The notes below the pieces were generated by a model. That model was not told the origin of the DNA. It worked only from the letters and a program-made list of their open reading frames with translations, and did not search any database. A DNA stretch of 64,000 nucleotides from JAENWD01 sp963796915 (GTDB lineage: Bacteria > Acidobacteriota > Vicinamibacteria > Vicinamibacterales > JAENWD01), in the NCBI GenBank assembly GCA_963796915.1, contig CAWCNI010000004.1, positions 2,418,001 to 2,482,000 of the forward strand, in the 5' to 3' direction. Shown here one piece after another: positions 36,901 through 46,033 of this stretch (within the stretch, counting starts at the first letter, position 1; each line of letters starts with the position of its first letter). A program made the position numbers and the translations under genes.

Positions 36901-39900
36901 CCCGAGGATTCGGACGTTGGCCGGCGGCCCGAAGACCCTGATGTTGGCGCCCACCGCCACCTTGCCGTAGCTGGTGTCGATGGCGATGGAGTCGTTGGCG
37001 AGGATCCGCAGGTCGAGCGTCAGCAGGGGCGGGCCCTGATTCCGGCGCCCGTTCGGCACGACGACAGGCTGCTCCTTCTCCTGGAACAGCGACAGGATGC
37101 CGCCGGTGACGATCAGCGATTGCCGGTAGGCTGCATCGACGATCGTCGCGGTTCCACTCAGGGTCAGGCGGCTGTCCTGCTGACGCCCGGCCAGTTTCAG
37201 GTCGGCGTCCACCAGGCTCCGGAACCCCTTCGGGACGTCGAACAGCGCGCCCCGCACCGCCATCGTGATGCCCCCGCCAGGAATCGGCGGCCGGCCCGGC
37301 AGCGCCATCGCGCCGCCCGCCTCGAGCGAGCCGCCGTTCACTGAGCCGCGCACGTCACGGAGGACGAGCTGCCCGCCCTTGAACTGCGCCGTGCCGTTGA
37401 TCCCGCTGAACACCAGCCGCGGATCGCGGATGACCAGCTCGCCGTTGCGAAGCGCCGCCTCTCCGTTGATATCCGGCTGCGTGAGCGGGCCGCGGATTGT
37501 CGCCGACACCGTGGCCGTGCCCGCAGGGCGGTAGCTGCCGAGCAGCAGGCCCAGAGAGCGCAGATCGAGGCTGCCATCGAGCTTCGCGTCCACTGTCTGC
37601 GTGCCCAGGAGCTGCACGGATCCGCCGAGCGTCACACGCGTGTCGGCGGAGGCCTGCGCCACGATGGTCCACGGCTCCAGCGTCGCGACGCCCTTCGCGA
37701 GGGTGAGGTGACCCGGGCGCTGCTGCGCCAGGCCAAGCTCGCCAGACGAGATGAGCGCGTCTGTCAGATGCACATCGGCGACCACGGCCTCGAGCGTCGG
37801 CCTGTCGGCGGTGACCGTGTACTCCGCGCGCGCCTTGAAGTCTTGCGCCTTGAGCGCGTCAGGCCCGACAAACGGCTGCAGCACCTGCACCGTCACGTCG
37901 TCCACGTGGCCCGACAGTGCCGCGGCGTCGCCATGGGGCGCGCCGGGGACGCCGAGGAACCAGGCCGGTACCGTGCCGGCGACGGCAGCATGCGCGCCCT
38001 GCCAGTGGACCTCGGCGAGCTCGATGTGGAGCTGGCGGCTGTCGAGCGACGCGCGCAGGTTGACGTCGGTGAACGGCGGCAGCCGTCCGTCGCCAAGCTC
38101 TGCGCCGTCGAGGCGAAGGCTGCCGGTCACGTCGGGCTGATCGAGCGCGCCGGTCGCCGTCACGGTTCCGGAGAACGGACCCGTCAGCACGAGCGTCTCG
38201 GCGTTGGCTGGAAACAGCTGCGCCGCCAGCGGCCGGAAGTCTTCGAGCCGCCCCTGCAGGCTCATGACGAGCGGCTGCCTGACGGTGCCGTCGAGCGTGC
38301 CGTTGCCGGCGATGCGGCTCTGGCCGGTCGTGATCTCGACGTCGGTGACGTGCAGCGTTCCCGGCGCCCACGTGACCTGCGCTCCCGGCTTGAACACCAG
38401 CGGCAGGGTGCCGTAGGTGCCTTCCAGGCGGTCGACGCAGACCTCGGCGGTGGCGACGCGGCCCGCGGTGGCGGAGCCCGTCACGTGCGCGTCGAAGTCT
38501 GTGGCGCCGATTTCCAGCGTCGCCTGGCCGATCTGCATCGCGACCGGAGAGTCTGTCGAGTGCACCTCGAGCGCCGCGGTGAAGGGTCGCTCGCCAGCGA
38601 GGCCGAGGGTCCCGTCGATCGTCGCACCGAGGTCTGGCGCCTTCGCGTGAAGCTGCGCCGTCCCCGACTGCGTGCGCACCGAGGCGGCGACCGGTCCGAG
38701 TGTCTTGCCGCCGAGCGTCAGCGCCGGCGCCTGCAGGTCTCCGTCGAGTGACAGCGCGTCGAGTGTGCCTGTCGCGTGGACCTTCCCGTCGATGGTGGCC
38801 GAGAGACCGGACCGCGAGGTCGCATCGGGCAGCGTCACGGTGATTGTCGCCGGAAGGACCGGCAGGCCGGCAGGCACGTCGGTGGTGAGATGAAGGGCCT
38901 GCGCGAGCGCGGTCGCGTCGATGGCGCCGGTCTTCAGCGTCCACGTGACGTCTCCCGCGATTTCGCCGCCGGTGCGCGCCGCGGCGTGGACGTCGGTGAC
39001 GCGGAGCACGCCGTCCACGAGCTGCACCTGACCGCGGACGCTGTCGAAGGACTGCGCGAAGGCCTGCACGGGGCCGCCATGGAATTGCGCGTCCACCTGC
39101 GGCCGCGCGAAGGTCCCCGTCACCTGGCCGTCGAGATCGGTCACGCCCGTGACGGGTAGCGTGAGCCCGTAGCGCCTGCTCCACGCCTCGACCGCGACGC
39201 CGCGGGCCGTGGCATTGGCCTGGATCGTCTTGTGGTTGAAGTCCAGCTGCGCCGTCGCCGCAGCCGTCGCAGGGCCCGAGCGCGCCTCCATCCGCGAGAC
39301 CACGAGCGCATCGGGATCGACAGTCGCACTCAGGTCCACATCGACCCGCGGTTGATCGGGCCAGGCGAGGCCGGCGCCGATGGTGAGTGCCGCGCGCGCT
39401 GTCCCGAACGTGCGCGAGAGCTCTGCCTCGCCCGTGAGCGCGCCCGACGCACCCTTGAGCGGGTCGCCCCAGTCGACATCGAGCAGGCGGAAGCCGTCCA
39501 GAACGACCGGCGCGCTCTCGCCGGCCAGCGCGATGCGGCCAGACAGCGGCCAGTCACTGTAGTTTTTCTCGCTGCCGCGCGTGACGACTTCGCCCTTCAT
39601 GTCGAGCGCGCCGTCCGCCCGGGCGTCAACGGCGATGTGCCAGGGCCCGCGGTCGAAACGCGCGTCGACGCGCCCGTCGAGCCAGAGTTGCTCGCCTTTG
39701 ACCAGCCCGCCCGGGACGCGCGCGCCACGTGGACTGCAGGCGGCCCTGCAGCGAGGCGGCATGCCAGCCATTCCACTCGCCGGTGAACGTGCCGGACACG
39801 AGCGACCCCGGCGTCACGTAGAGGGCGCCGGGAGATCCGGCGAGCAGGCGCTTCCACAGGTCGCCGGCGTCGAAGTCGCGCAGCGTCAGCGCGGCACGGC

Positions 39901-40975
39901 TCTGGCCGGCATCCTCCCAGGCGAGGCGCCCCTTCCCTTGCGCGGTGCCGCGCCCGACGCGAACTACGGTGTCCGTCAGCGTGATGCCGCCGGTCTCGAG
40001 CGCGCCCTGCGCGGTCATGTCCGCTATCGGCACGTCGCGCCAGCTGATGTTGACGCCGTGGAGCGCGACGTCGGCGAACGCGGGCGCGCCACCCGAGGCC
40101 GGCATGGTCAAGGTGACGCCGAGCGGCCCTTTCAACGTGTCGAGAAACGGCAGCCAGGTCTTGATCGCCTCACCCTTGAAGGTGGCGCCGGCAGTCAGCT
40201 TGAGGCGGTCGTTGCCGTGGAACGCGAAGTGGACATCCGTCGAGATGACGCCTTCGGCCAGCTCCATCTTCAGGGCGTCGACGCCGGCGCCCTGCGGCGA
40301 GTAACGGCCGCGGCCGCCGAGCACTGTCAGCTGCGTCACGCGCGGATACCACGAGACGGCGCTGAGGGCCCCGGGGGAAATGGCGCCCGCCAGCGCGCCC
40401 GGTGTGCCCGACCCATCGGGCAGCAGGTCTGCCGTCAGGCCGTGCGTGTCGGCGATGAACTTCGCGTCCACGTCCTCGTAGCGGACGCTGACGTTGTGCA
40501 GGCGGATGGCGGCAAACGCCGGCAGCGGCCGGGGCTGGGATGGGGTCTTCGACGGCGCCAGCCAGCCCGCGGGAATCGTCTTCCATTGCTTGTTCTGCTG
40601 GAGCAGCGTGACCTGCGCGTTCTCGAGCGTGACGTCGAGGCCGTCGAGCGAGCCCTTGTAGGTGCCCCACCGATACACCACGTACACGCGATCGGCTGTG
40701 ATGAACGGCGCCACCCCGGGCGCGCCGAGGCTGAAGCCGGTGACGGTGGCCGTCCGCGTCAGCAGGTTGAATCGAATGCCCTTCCAGCTGACCTCGGCGT
40801 GAAGGGCCGACCGCAGACGTCCAAGCCCGTAGTCGCCGAGCGCGTGCTGCACGGGAGGCAGATACAGGGCAATGATGGCGAGCAGCAGCACGCCGACCAG
40901 CGCCAGCACGGCACGGCGAAGCCACCGGAGCAGGCCCGATCTGCGCGGCTGGTCGGGCCGCTCCCCCTCGTTCAC
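33988..40975 (-). CDS. Giant TamB-TamA (Omp85) fusion protein, one frameshift
   Basis: Starting at GTG 40975, the frame encodes a cytoplasmic tail, a TM anchor (AVLALVGVLLLAIIALYLPPV) and AsmA-like repeats. Near 39717 it shifts within a CGCGCGCG tract, and the continuing frame runs to 33988. Together they make about 2,330 residues. The middle is TamB beta-helix repeat ending in the DUF490 signature (GGQLYFGGHTYQIESARVEF, LPEDQIASLMVSGQT). Then follow POTRA-like domains (VEGSERDLIEQLVNFTPGEP, DRLYDTDLFRTVSVD) and an Omp85 barrel with the GGSTTVRGYDD loop motif and final Phe. TamB and TamA are normally two proteins joining inner and outer membranes for barrel assembly and lipid transport. The second frame alone would lack any export signal. 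Confidence 0.85.
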
Positions 40976-41053
40976 GGCACGATTCTATCCAAGGGTCGGG
41001 CCAGTCCCTCCCGGGTACCGCTCACCGCTACAGCCGAGATGGGTGGGCGGTCC

Positions 41054-41059
41054 TATAAT
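41054..41059 (+). promoter_or_regulatory. -10 box of grpE, predicting a leaderless transcript
   Basis: A perfect TATAAT ends six bases before the ATG at 41066, so transcription should begin at or beside the start codon. The AGGAG just before ATG has no spacing and cannot act normally. The -35 region (around 41031) is weak. Confidence 0.5.
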
Positions 41060-41065
41060 CAGGAG

Positions 41066-41683
41066 ATGACCGATCCGAAGACGGGGCCGCCAGGGGCTAC
41101 TGACGCGGAAGAGCGCGTCAAAGTGGTCGATCGCCGCTGGTGGGCGCAGCCGGAGGGCACGCCGGCTGACAGCGAACCGGTGGCCGCCAGGCCTGCGTAC
41201 GTCGAGGAGCTCGAACAGCGGCTCGCCGAGCGCGACCGGCAACTTCAGCAATACGTGCAGCAGTTCAAGACAGCCTCCGCCGAATTCGACGAGGCTCGCG
41301 TACGGGCCCGCCGCGAGGTCGGACGGGAGATCGAGCGGAGCAAGCGCGCGATGCTCGGCGAGCTGCTCGACGTCGCCGACAACCTGGATCGCGCCATCGA
41401 CGCCGCCTCCACCTCCACGTCGATCGACGCGATCGCCGAAGGGGTGAAGCTGGTCCGCTCCCAGTTTCTGGCGCGGCTCCAGGGCTTCGGCGTCGTGCCC
41501 ATCGACGCGCTGGGCCAGCGCTTCGATCCGGCCCTCCACGAGGCAGTCACCACGATCCCCGCCGGCAGTGACGCCGACGACGACGCCGTGCTTGGCGTGG
41601 TGCGCCAGGGCTTCCGCATTGGCGACGACGTCCTGCGTCCCGCCCAGGTCGCTGTCGGCCGCAAGCCCGAGGCTTCCGAGTGA
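41066..41683 (+). CDS. grpE: Nucleotide exchange factor GrpE
   Basis: The 205-residue protein has the long N-terminal coiled coil (YVEELEQRLAERDRQLQQYVQQFKTASAEFDEARVRARREVGREIERSKRAMLGELLDVADNLDRAID), a helical dimer part and the C-terminal beta domain with VPIDALGQRFDPALHEAV and VRQGFRIGDDVLRPAQVAVGR. GrpE releases ADP from DnaK. No dnaK or dnaJ lies in the window. The stop overlaps the start of the metallo-beta-lactamase-fold gene (TGATG), and the gene is divergent from the TamB-TamA gene by 90 bases. An association with envelope-protein folding stress is possible but only inferred. Confidence 0.9.
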   Translation: MTDPKTGPPGATDAEERVKVVDRRWWAQPEGTPADSEPVAARPAYVEELEQRLAERDRQLQQYVQQFKTASAEFDEARVRARREVGREIERSKRAMLGELLDVADNLDRAIDAASTSTSIDAIAEGVKLVRSQFLARLQGFGVVPIDALGQRFDPALHEAVTTIPAGSDADDDAVLGVVRQGFRIGDDVLRPAQVAVGRKPEASE

Positions 41684-42570
41684 TGACCCGACCGGGAGGA
41701 CGCCGCATCGCGGCGATCTGGCTGCTGGCGGTCGTGACCGCCCTGACGTCCGGCCTGCTGGCCGCACAAACCGCCGCACAGAGGCCGGACTGGAATCAGC
41801 CCTTCGATCCCTTCCGCATCGTCGGCACCATCCACTACGTCGGCACGAGCGAGTTGTGCGCGTATCTGATCACGACGCCTCAGGGCCACATCCTGATCGA
41901 CGGCGGGCTGCCCGAGTCAGTCGCGCTCATCGAGGCGTCGATCGTGAAGCTTGGCTTCAAACTGGAAGACGTGAAGATCCTGCTCACGACGCAGGCGCAT
42001 TTTGACCATGTGGGATCGCTCGCGGCGCTGGCCGCGAAGAGCCACGGGCAGGTGATGGTGATGGCCGGCGACGCGGAGCTGGTGGAGCACGGCGGCCACG
42101 GCGACTACCTGTTCGGCGACTCCAATCCGTTTGCGCCGGTGCACGTCGATCGCGTCCTCAAGGACGGGGACACGGTCTCGCTCGGCGGCACGACATTGGT
42201 CGCCCACTTGACCCCTGGCCACACGCGTGGCTGCACCACATGGACCACGACGGTGTCGGAAGGCGACCTCAAGTATCTCGTCGAATTTGTCGGCAGCACG
42301 TCAGTAAATCCGGGCACGCGGCTGGTGCACATGCCCTCGTATCCGGGCATTCGCGCGGACTACGAGCGCGCGTTTCGCGTCCAGCGCGGCATGCATCCCG
42401 ACATCTTCCTCGGCGCGCACGCCGGCTTCTTCGACCTCGCGGCCAAGCGTCAACGGCAGGTCGCCTCGCCGACGCCCAACCCGTTCGTGGATCCGAAGGG
42501 CTACGCCGCCCTCGTCGCCAAGAGCGAGAAGCGATTTCACGAGCTGGTCGCCACGGAGATGGGTCACTAG
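41683..42570 (+). CDS. Subclass B3 metallo-beta-lactamase family protein (Gln116 type)
   Basis: The 295-residue exported protein has a signal peptide (IAAIWLLAVVTALTSGLLAAQ) and the MBL fold. Its zinc motif is TTQAHFDH (Gln104, His106, Asp108, His109), with His180 in TPGHTRGCTTW and His246 in LGAHAGFFDL. This pattern is that of subclass B3 with Gln in place of the first His, as in GOB-type enzymes. B3 enzymes hydrolyse beta-lactams in the periplasm, including carbapenems, but environmental homologues may act on other substrates. Translation starts within the grpE stop (TGATG), a striking coupling to a chaperone gene. A GTG three bases earlier is also possible. Confidence 0.86.
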   Translation: MTRPGGRRIAAIWLLAVVTALTSGLLAAQTAAQRPDWNQPFDPFRIVGTIHYVGTSELCAYLITTPQGHILIDGGLPESVALIEASIVKLGFKLEDVKILLTTQAHFDHVGSLAALAAKSHGQVMVMAGDAELVEHGGHGDYLFGDSNPFAPVHVDRVLKDGDTVSLGGTTLVAHLTPGHTRGCTTWTTTVSEGDLKYLVEFVGSTSVNPGTRLVHMPSYPGIRADYERAFRVQRGMHPDIFLGAHAGFFDLAAKRQRQVASPTPNPFVDPKGYAALVAKSEKRFHELVATEMGH

Positions 42571-42632
42571 CGCGTCAGTCGTGCGGCGCTCCCCCGATAC
42601 GGCTGAGGCAAGTGTGAACGGACCCTCGCGTC

Positions 42633-42722
42633 CGTAACGTCATCGTTACGCCCGTAGTCCGTAGCCCGTAGCCCGTAGTCCGTAGTCCGTAGTCCGTAGT
42701 CCGTAGCCCGTAGTCCGTAGCC
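42633..42722. repeat. Hairpin plus ten-unit heptanucleotide array
   Basis: CGTAACG-TCAT-CGTTACG (42633-42650) can form a 7-bp hairpin and may end the grpE/MBL transcript. Ten tandem 7-base units, CGTAGTC or CGTAGCC, follow from 42653 to 42722. The heptamer is the reverse complement of the one at 28755-28789. Confidence 0.8.
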
Positions 42723-42829
42723 CGAGTGGACGCGTGATGTCCGACCACTCGGGCCGGCCCAAATTCGTTTGCTACAATTGAAGCCAGAGGACGTGCACTT
42801 CGCACGCGTCCCGTTACAGGAGACTGGCA

Positions 42830-43138
42830 TTGAGCAAGCGCACCACCAAGGCAGGGACGGAGTCCGCACCTGCGACTCGTCGCCGCACGCCTGCGGCGCC
42901 GGAAGTCGCGGCCGCGCCGGAGTCGCCCGCACCGAAGGCCGCCCGCGCACGCCGCAAGTCGGCGAGCACCACCGAGATCAGCCAGGCGCCGGATTCGAGT
43001 CCGTCGCCGAGTGCCGTGCCCGCTCATCACGACATCGCCACGCGCGCGTACTTCATCGCGCTCGAGCACGGCTTTGTCGGCGACCCGATGGCCGACTGGC
43101 TGATGGCCGAAGAGCAGCTGCGGCAAGTCGTCAGCTGA
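42830..43138 (+). CDS. DUF2934-domain protein
   Basis: The 102-residue protein starts at TTG with AGGAG about nine bases upstream. The first 65 residues are basic and low in complexity (Ala, Pro, Arg, Ser). The C-terminal 35 match DUF2934: HHDIATRAYFIALEHGFVGDPMADWLMAEEQL. DUF2934 proteins are small and of unknown function. It sits 39 bases before ligD on the same strand, so a DNA-related role is possible but unproven. Confidence 0.82.
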   Translation: MSKRTTKAGTESAPATRRRTPAAPEVAAAPESPAPKAARARRKSASTTEISQAPDSSPSPSAVPAHHDIATRAYFIALEHGFVGDPMADWLMAEEQLRQVVS

Positions 43139-43177
43139 TACCCCGGAGGGGCGGTCCGGCTGCGCTACACTGAGCGC

Positions 43178-45559
43178 GTGCCTGCCGGATCGTCCTCCGC
43201 CCTCTCGCTCTGGCGCGAGGGCACCCGCGTCGTCGAGCCAATGCTGGCCTCGACGACTGACGTTCCGCTTCAGAGCGCCGACTTCGTCTACGAGCCCAAG
43301 TACGACGGCGTCCGCACGCTTGCCTTTGTCTCTCCGGGCCATCCGCGTCCGACGGTTCATCTCTACTCGCGTCTTGGCAACGACAAGACGTCACAGTTCC
43401 CGGCCATCGTCCGGGCACTGACCCGCTACGCCCTGAAGCTCCGGCACCCGGTGGTGCTCGACGGCGAGATCGTCGCGCTCGACGAGCGCGGCCGCGCCGT
43501 CGGCTTTCAGCATCTGCAGGGGCGCATCCACGTCAAGACGCTCGCCGACGCCGACGACAGCCCCACGGCGTTTGTCGCCTTCGACCTCCTCCGCGATGGC
43601 CCGCACGACCTGCGTGGGATGACGCTGGTCGCGCGCCGCGCGGCGCTCGAGCGCGTCTTCGGCGATGCCGGCTCGCCGATCCTGCGCCTGTCGCCGCAGG
43701 CCGCGCGCGACGGCCGCGAGTTGTATCGCGAAGCACTGGCGCAAGGGTGGGAAGGCCTGATCGCCAAGCGTGCGTCGTCGACGTATGTCTCGGGCCGCCG
43801 TTCACCCGACTGGTCGAAGCTGAAGCTGATTCGCGAGCAGGAATTCGTCATTGGCGGATGGACCGATCCCCGTGGCGCGCGCAGCGGCTTCGGCGCGCTG
43901 CTCCTCGGCGTCTACGACGACGCGCGGCTGGTCTACGTGGGTCACGTCGGCAGCGGGTTCGACGAGAAGGAGCTGGCGCGCCTGATGCGCGCGCTCAAGC
44001 CGCTGGCTGTCGAGAAGTCACCGTTTGCGACACCGCCGCCCGCCAACGAGACACCGCACTGGGTCAAGCCCACGCTCGTCGCACAGGTGAAGTTCACCGA
44101 GTGGACAGACGACGGGAAGCTGCGGCATCCGACGTACCTGGGCCTGCGCGATGACGTGGTGCCAAAGAAGGTGCGGCGGGAGACGGGCGCCACCTACAGC
44201 CCGAAGGCGCTGCAGCGGCTGGATCAGGGGGCCGAGAAAGCCGAGGGGGGCAAGAGGGCCGAGGCAGGCAAAGGCATGGCAGGGGCGGGCAAGAAGGCCG
44301 AGGGGGGCGAGAAGGGCAAGGCAGGCAGGGCCACGGCAACGGCGGGCACGAGCAAGGCGGCAGACGCTGGTCAGGCCAAGGCGGGCAAGGCCAAGGCGGG
44401 CAAGAAGGCCGAGGGAGGTGAGAAGGGCAAGGCAGCGGCAGGCCAGGGCAAGGCAGGCAAGAAGGCCGAGAAGGGCAAGGCGGAGGCAGGCCAGGGTAAG
44501 GCAACGGCAAGAGCCGTAGGGCCGATCTTCAGATCGGCCATCGCGGGCAAGGGCAAGGCAATGGCACGCAAGGGGAACGCAACGGCGCCGGCGCTGAGCG
44601 ACGAGCTGCAGCGCGTCGTCGATCAGCTGACCGATCTCGAGCAACAACGGAAGAAAGGGGCGATCGCCTTGCCAGGTGGCGAGTCGCTCGACGTCGGCAA
44701 TCTCGAGAAGGTGTTCTGGCCGGACGGGCCGTTCACGAAGGGCGATCTGCTCCGCTACTACGTGCGCGTGTCGCCGTACATTCTTCCAGTCGTCGCGGAT
44801 CGGCCGCTGGTGATGAAGCGGTACCCGAACGGCGTCGGCAGCGAGGCGTTCTACCAGCATCGCGCGCCCGACAAGATTCCCCCCGGCGTCCGCAGCGTGA
44901 CGCTGCCGGACGATGACGTGCCGAGCCGGCTGGTGGGTGGCTCGCTCAAGACACTGCTCTACCTCGCGCAGCTCGGCGCCATCTCGCAGGATCCCTGGTT
45001 CTCCCGAGTCGATCGTCCTGGCATCGTCGATCAGATCGCGTTCGATCTGGACCCCATGCCGGGAACTTCGTTCGAGACGATTCTCGACGTGGCGCGATGG
45101 CTGCACGAGGAGCTGGACAGGGTGGGCGCGATCGGTTTTCCGAAGACGTCTGGCGCCGACGGCCTGCACGTCTTCGTGCCGATGCCGAAGAACACCCCGT
45201 ACGAGGCCGGGCGCATCTGGGCGCAGATTCTGGCGACGATGATCGCGGCGAAGCATCCCAAAGTGGCCACCGTCGAGCGGACCGTCAGCAAGCGCGGGGC
45301 GAAGGTCTACGTCGACTACCTGCAGAACATCGAGGGCAAGACGCTGGCGTGCGCCTACAGCGCCCGCGCGAGCGATTTTGCGGGCGCGTCGACGCCGTTG
45401 ACGTGGGACGAGGTGCACGCGGGCGTGGACCGGCGCGACTTCACCATCGCGACGCTGCCGGCCCGCCTGGCCCAGGTCGGGGACTTGTGGGCGGGCGTGC
45501 GCAAGGCGAAGCCGCCGGACCTGCGCAAGGTCGCCGCGAAACTGTCGGCAGGCGGCTGA
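43178..45559 (+). CDS. ligD: LigD-like ATP-dependent DNA ligase with polymerase domain
   Basis: The 793-residue protein starts at GTG. The ligase domain has the nucleotidyl lysine in YEPKYDGVR (Lys41), DGEIVALDERG and VKLKL-like SPDWSKLKLIREQEFVIGG, with an OB fold to about residue 335. The C-terminal 290 residues are a primase/polymerase domain (LEKVFWPDGPFTKGDLLRYY, IAFDLDPMPG with metal Asp, KTSGADGLHVFVPM). The order is ligase then polymerase, and the phosphoesterase domain is absent. The two parts are joined by about 130 residues of Lys/Gly/Ala repeats that include a REP-encoded peptide. LigD repairs double-strand breaks with Ku, but no ku gene is in the window. Confidence 0.93.
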   Translation: MPAGSSSALSLWREGTRVVEPMLASTTDVPLQSADFVYEPKYDGVRTLAFVSPGHPRPTVHLYSRLGNDKTSQFPAIVRALTRYALKLRHPVVLDGEIVALDERGRAVGFQHLQGRIHVKTLADADDSPTAFVAFDLLRDGPHDLRGMTLVARRAALERVFGDAGSPILRLSPQAARDGRELYREALAQGWEGLIAKRASSTYVSGRRSPDWSKLKLIREQEFVIGGWTDPRGARSGFGALLLGVYDDARLVYVGHVGSGFDEKELARLMRALKPLAVEKSPFATPPPANETPHWVKPTLVAQVKFTEWTDDGKLRHPTYLGLRDDVVPKKVRRETGATYSPKALQRLDQGAEKAEGGKRAEAGKGMAGAGKKAEGGEKGKAGRATATAGTSKAADAGQAKAGKAKAGKKAEGGEKGKAAAGQGKAGKKAEKGKAEAGQGKATARAVGPIFRSAIAGKGKAMARKGNATAPALSDELQRVVDQLTDLEQQRKKGAIALPGGESLDVGNLEKVFWPDGPFTKGDLLRYYVRVSPYILPVVADRPLVMKRYPNGVGSEAFYQHRAPDKIPPGVRSVTLPDDDVPSRLVGGSLKTLLYLAQLGAISQDPWFSRVDRPGIVDQIAFDLDPMPGTSFETILDVARWLHEELDRVGAIGFPKTSGADGLHVFVPMPKNTPYEAGRIWAQILATMIAAKHPKVATVERTVSKRGAKVYVDYLQNIEGKTLACAYSARASDFAGASTPLTWDEVHAGVDRRDFTIATLPARLAQVGDLWAGVRKAKPPDLRKVAAKLSAGG
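44515..44539 (+). repeat. REP-like palindrome inside the ligD linker
   Basis: The core GTAGGGCC with palindrome GATCTTCAGATC and closing GGCC matches the intergenic elements at 23466 and 27810-28218. It lies in frame and encodes about nine residues (VGPIFRSAI, near residues 446-454) that contrast with the Lys/Gly/Ala linker around them. Confidence 0.85.
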
Positions 45560-45630
45560 CGCGGCGAGACCGATCGTCCGGCGATTGCGCGGAGTTGGCT
45601 GCGGATCCGATACTGATTGATGGAGCGTCG

Positions 45631-45819
45631 ATGGAGGACTACACGCGCGGGCACCGGATGCCCGGTGATTTGCGTCGCAACCGGCTGGAGTTGCCGGCCT
45701 GCCCCGGGTGCGGCACCAGCGAGCCGCAGGTCGCGGAACGAGGAGCGGCGGCGGTGACACTGAAATGCACGTCCTGCGGGCATACGTGGGCGGTCGAGAC
45801 GCCGAAGGACCGCTGGTAG
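45631..45819 (+). CDS. Small zinc-ribbon protein
   Basis: The 62-residue frame MEDYTRGHRMPGDLRRNRLELPACPGCGTSEP ends with a second Cys pair (LKCTSCGHTWAVETPKDRW). CPxCG and CxxCGH together make a rubredoxin- or TFIIS-like zinc ribbon. A possible role in nucleic-acid or protein binding follows from the fold only. It lies 71 bases after ligD, and the ATG has only a weak upstream GGAG. The frame continues open upstream, so the start is a choice. Confidence 0.6.
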   Translation: MEDYTRGHRMPGDLRRNRLELPACPGCGTSEPQVAERGAAAVTLKCTSCGHTWAVETPKDRW

Positions 45820-45884
45820 TCTCGCGGCGAGTGGCCCGCACGGGGCACGTCACGCGCGCCGTGGCAGTCGTCGGGTCTGAACGG

Positions 45885-45914
45885 TTGCCTCGCCTGTCGG
45901 GGTTCCCTTATACT
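45885..45914 (+). promoter_or_regulatory. Promoter of tRNA-Arg
   Basis: TTGCCT (45885-45890) and TATACT (45909-45914) are 18 bases apart. The predicted start lies four or five bases before the mature tRNA. It may also serve the tRNA-Lys 200 bases on, before which no clear promoter is seen. Confidence 0.6.
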
Positions 45915-45924
45915 GGTCGTTCGT

Positions 45925-46000
<76 letters not shown>

Positions 46001-46001
<1 letters not shown>

Positions 46002-46019
46002 CTCGCCCGGAGGGCGAGT
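46001..46019 (+). terminator. Hairpin directly after tRNA-Arg
   Basis: A perfect 8-bp stem, ACTCGCCC-GGA-GGGCGAGT, begins on the last base of the encoded CCA. There is no T-tract, so it may be a processing or pause structure rather than a classic terminator. Confidence 0.5.
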
Positions 46020-46033
46020 GCGGCCCGGCGGGG

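Noticed and set aside
33988..40975. Two separate genes (TamB fragment and Omp85 gene)
   Set aside because: The downstream frame has no signal peptide and begins in the middle of AsmA-like repeats, and one base in a CG tract restores a single frame.
45820..45924. Riboswitch or leader before the tRNA cluster
   Set aside because: Apart from a sigma-70-like promoter I see no conserved fold or terminator-antiterminator pair.
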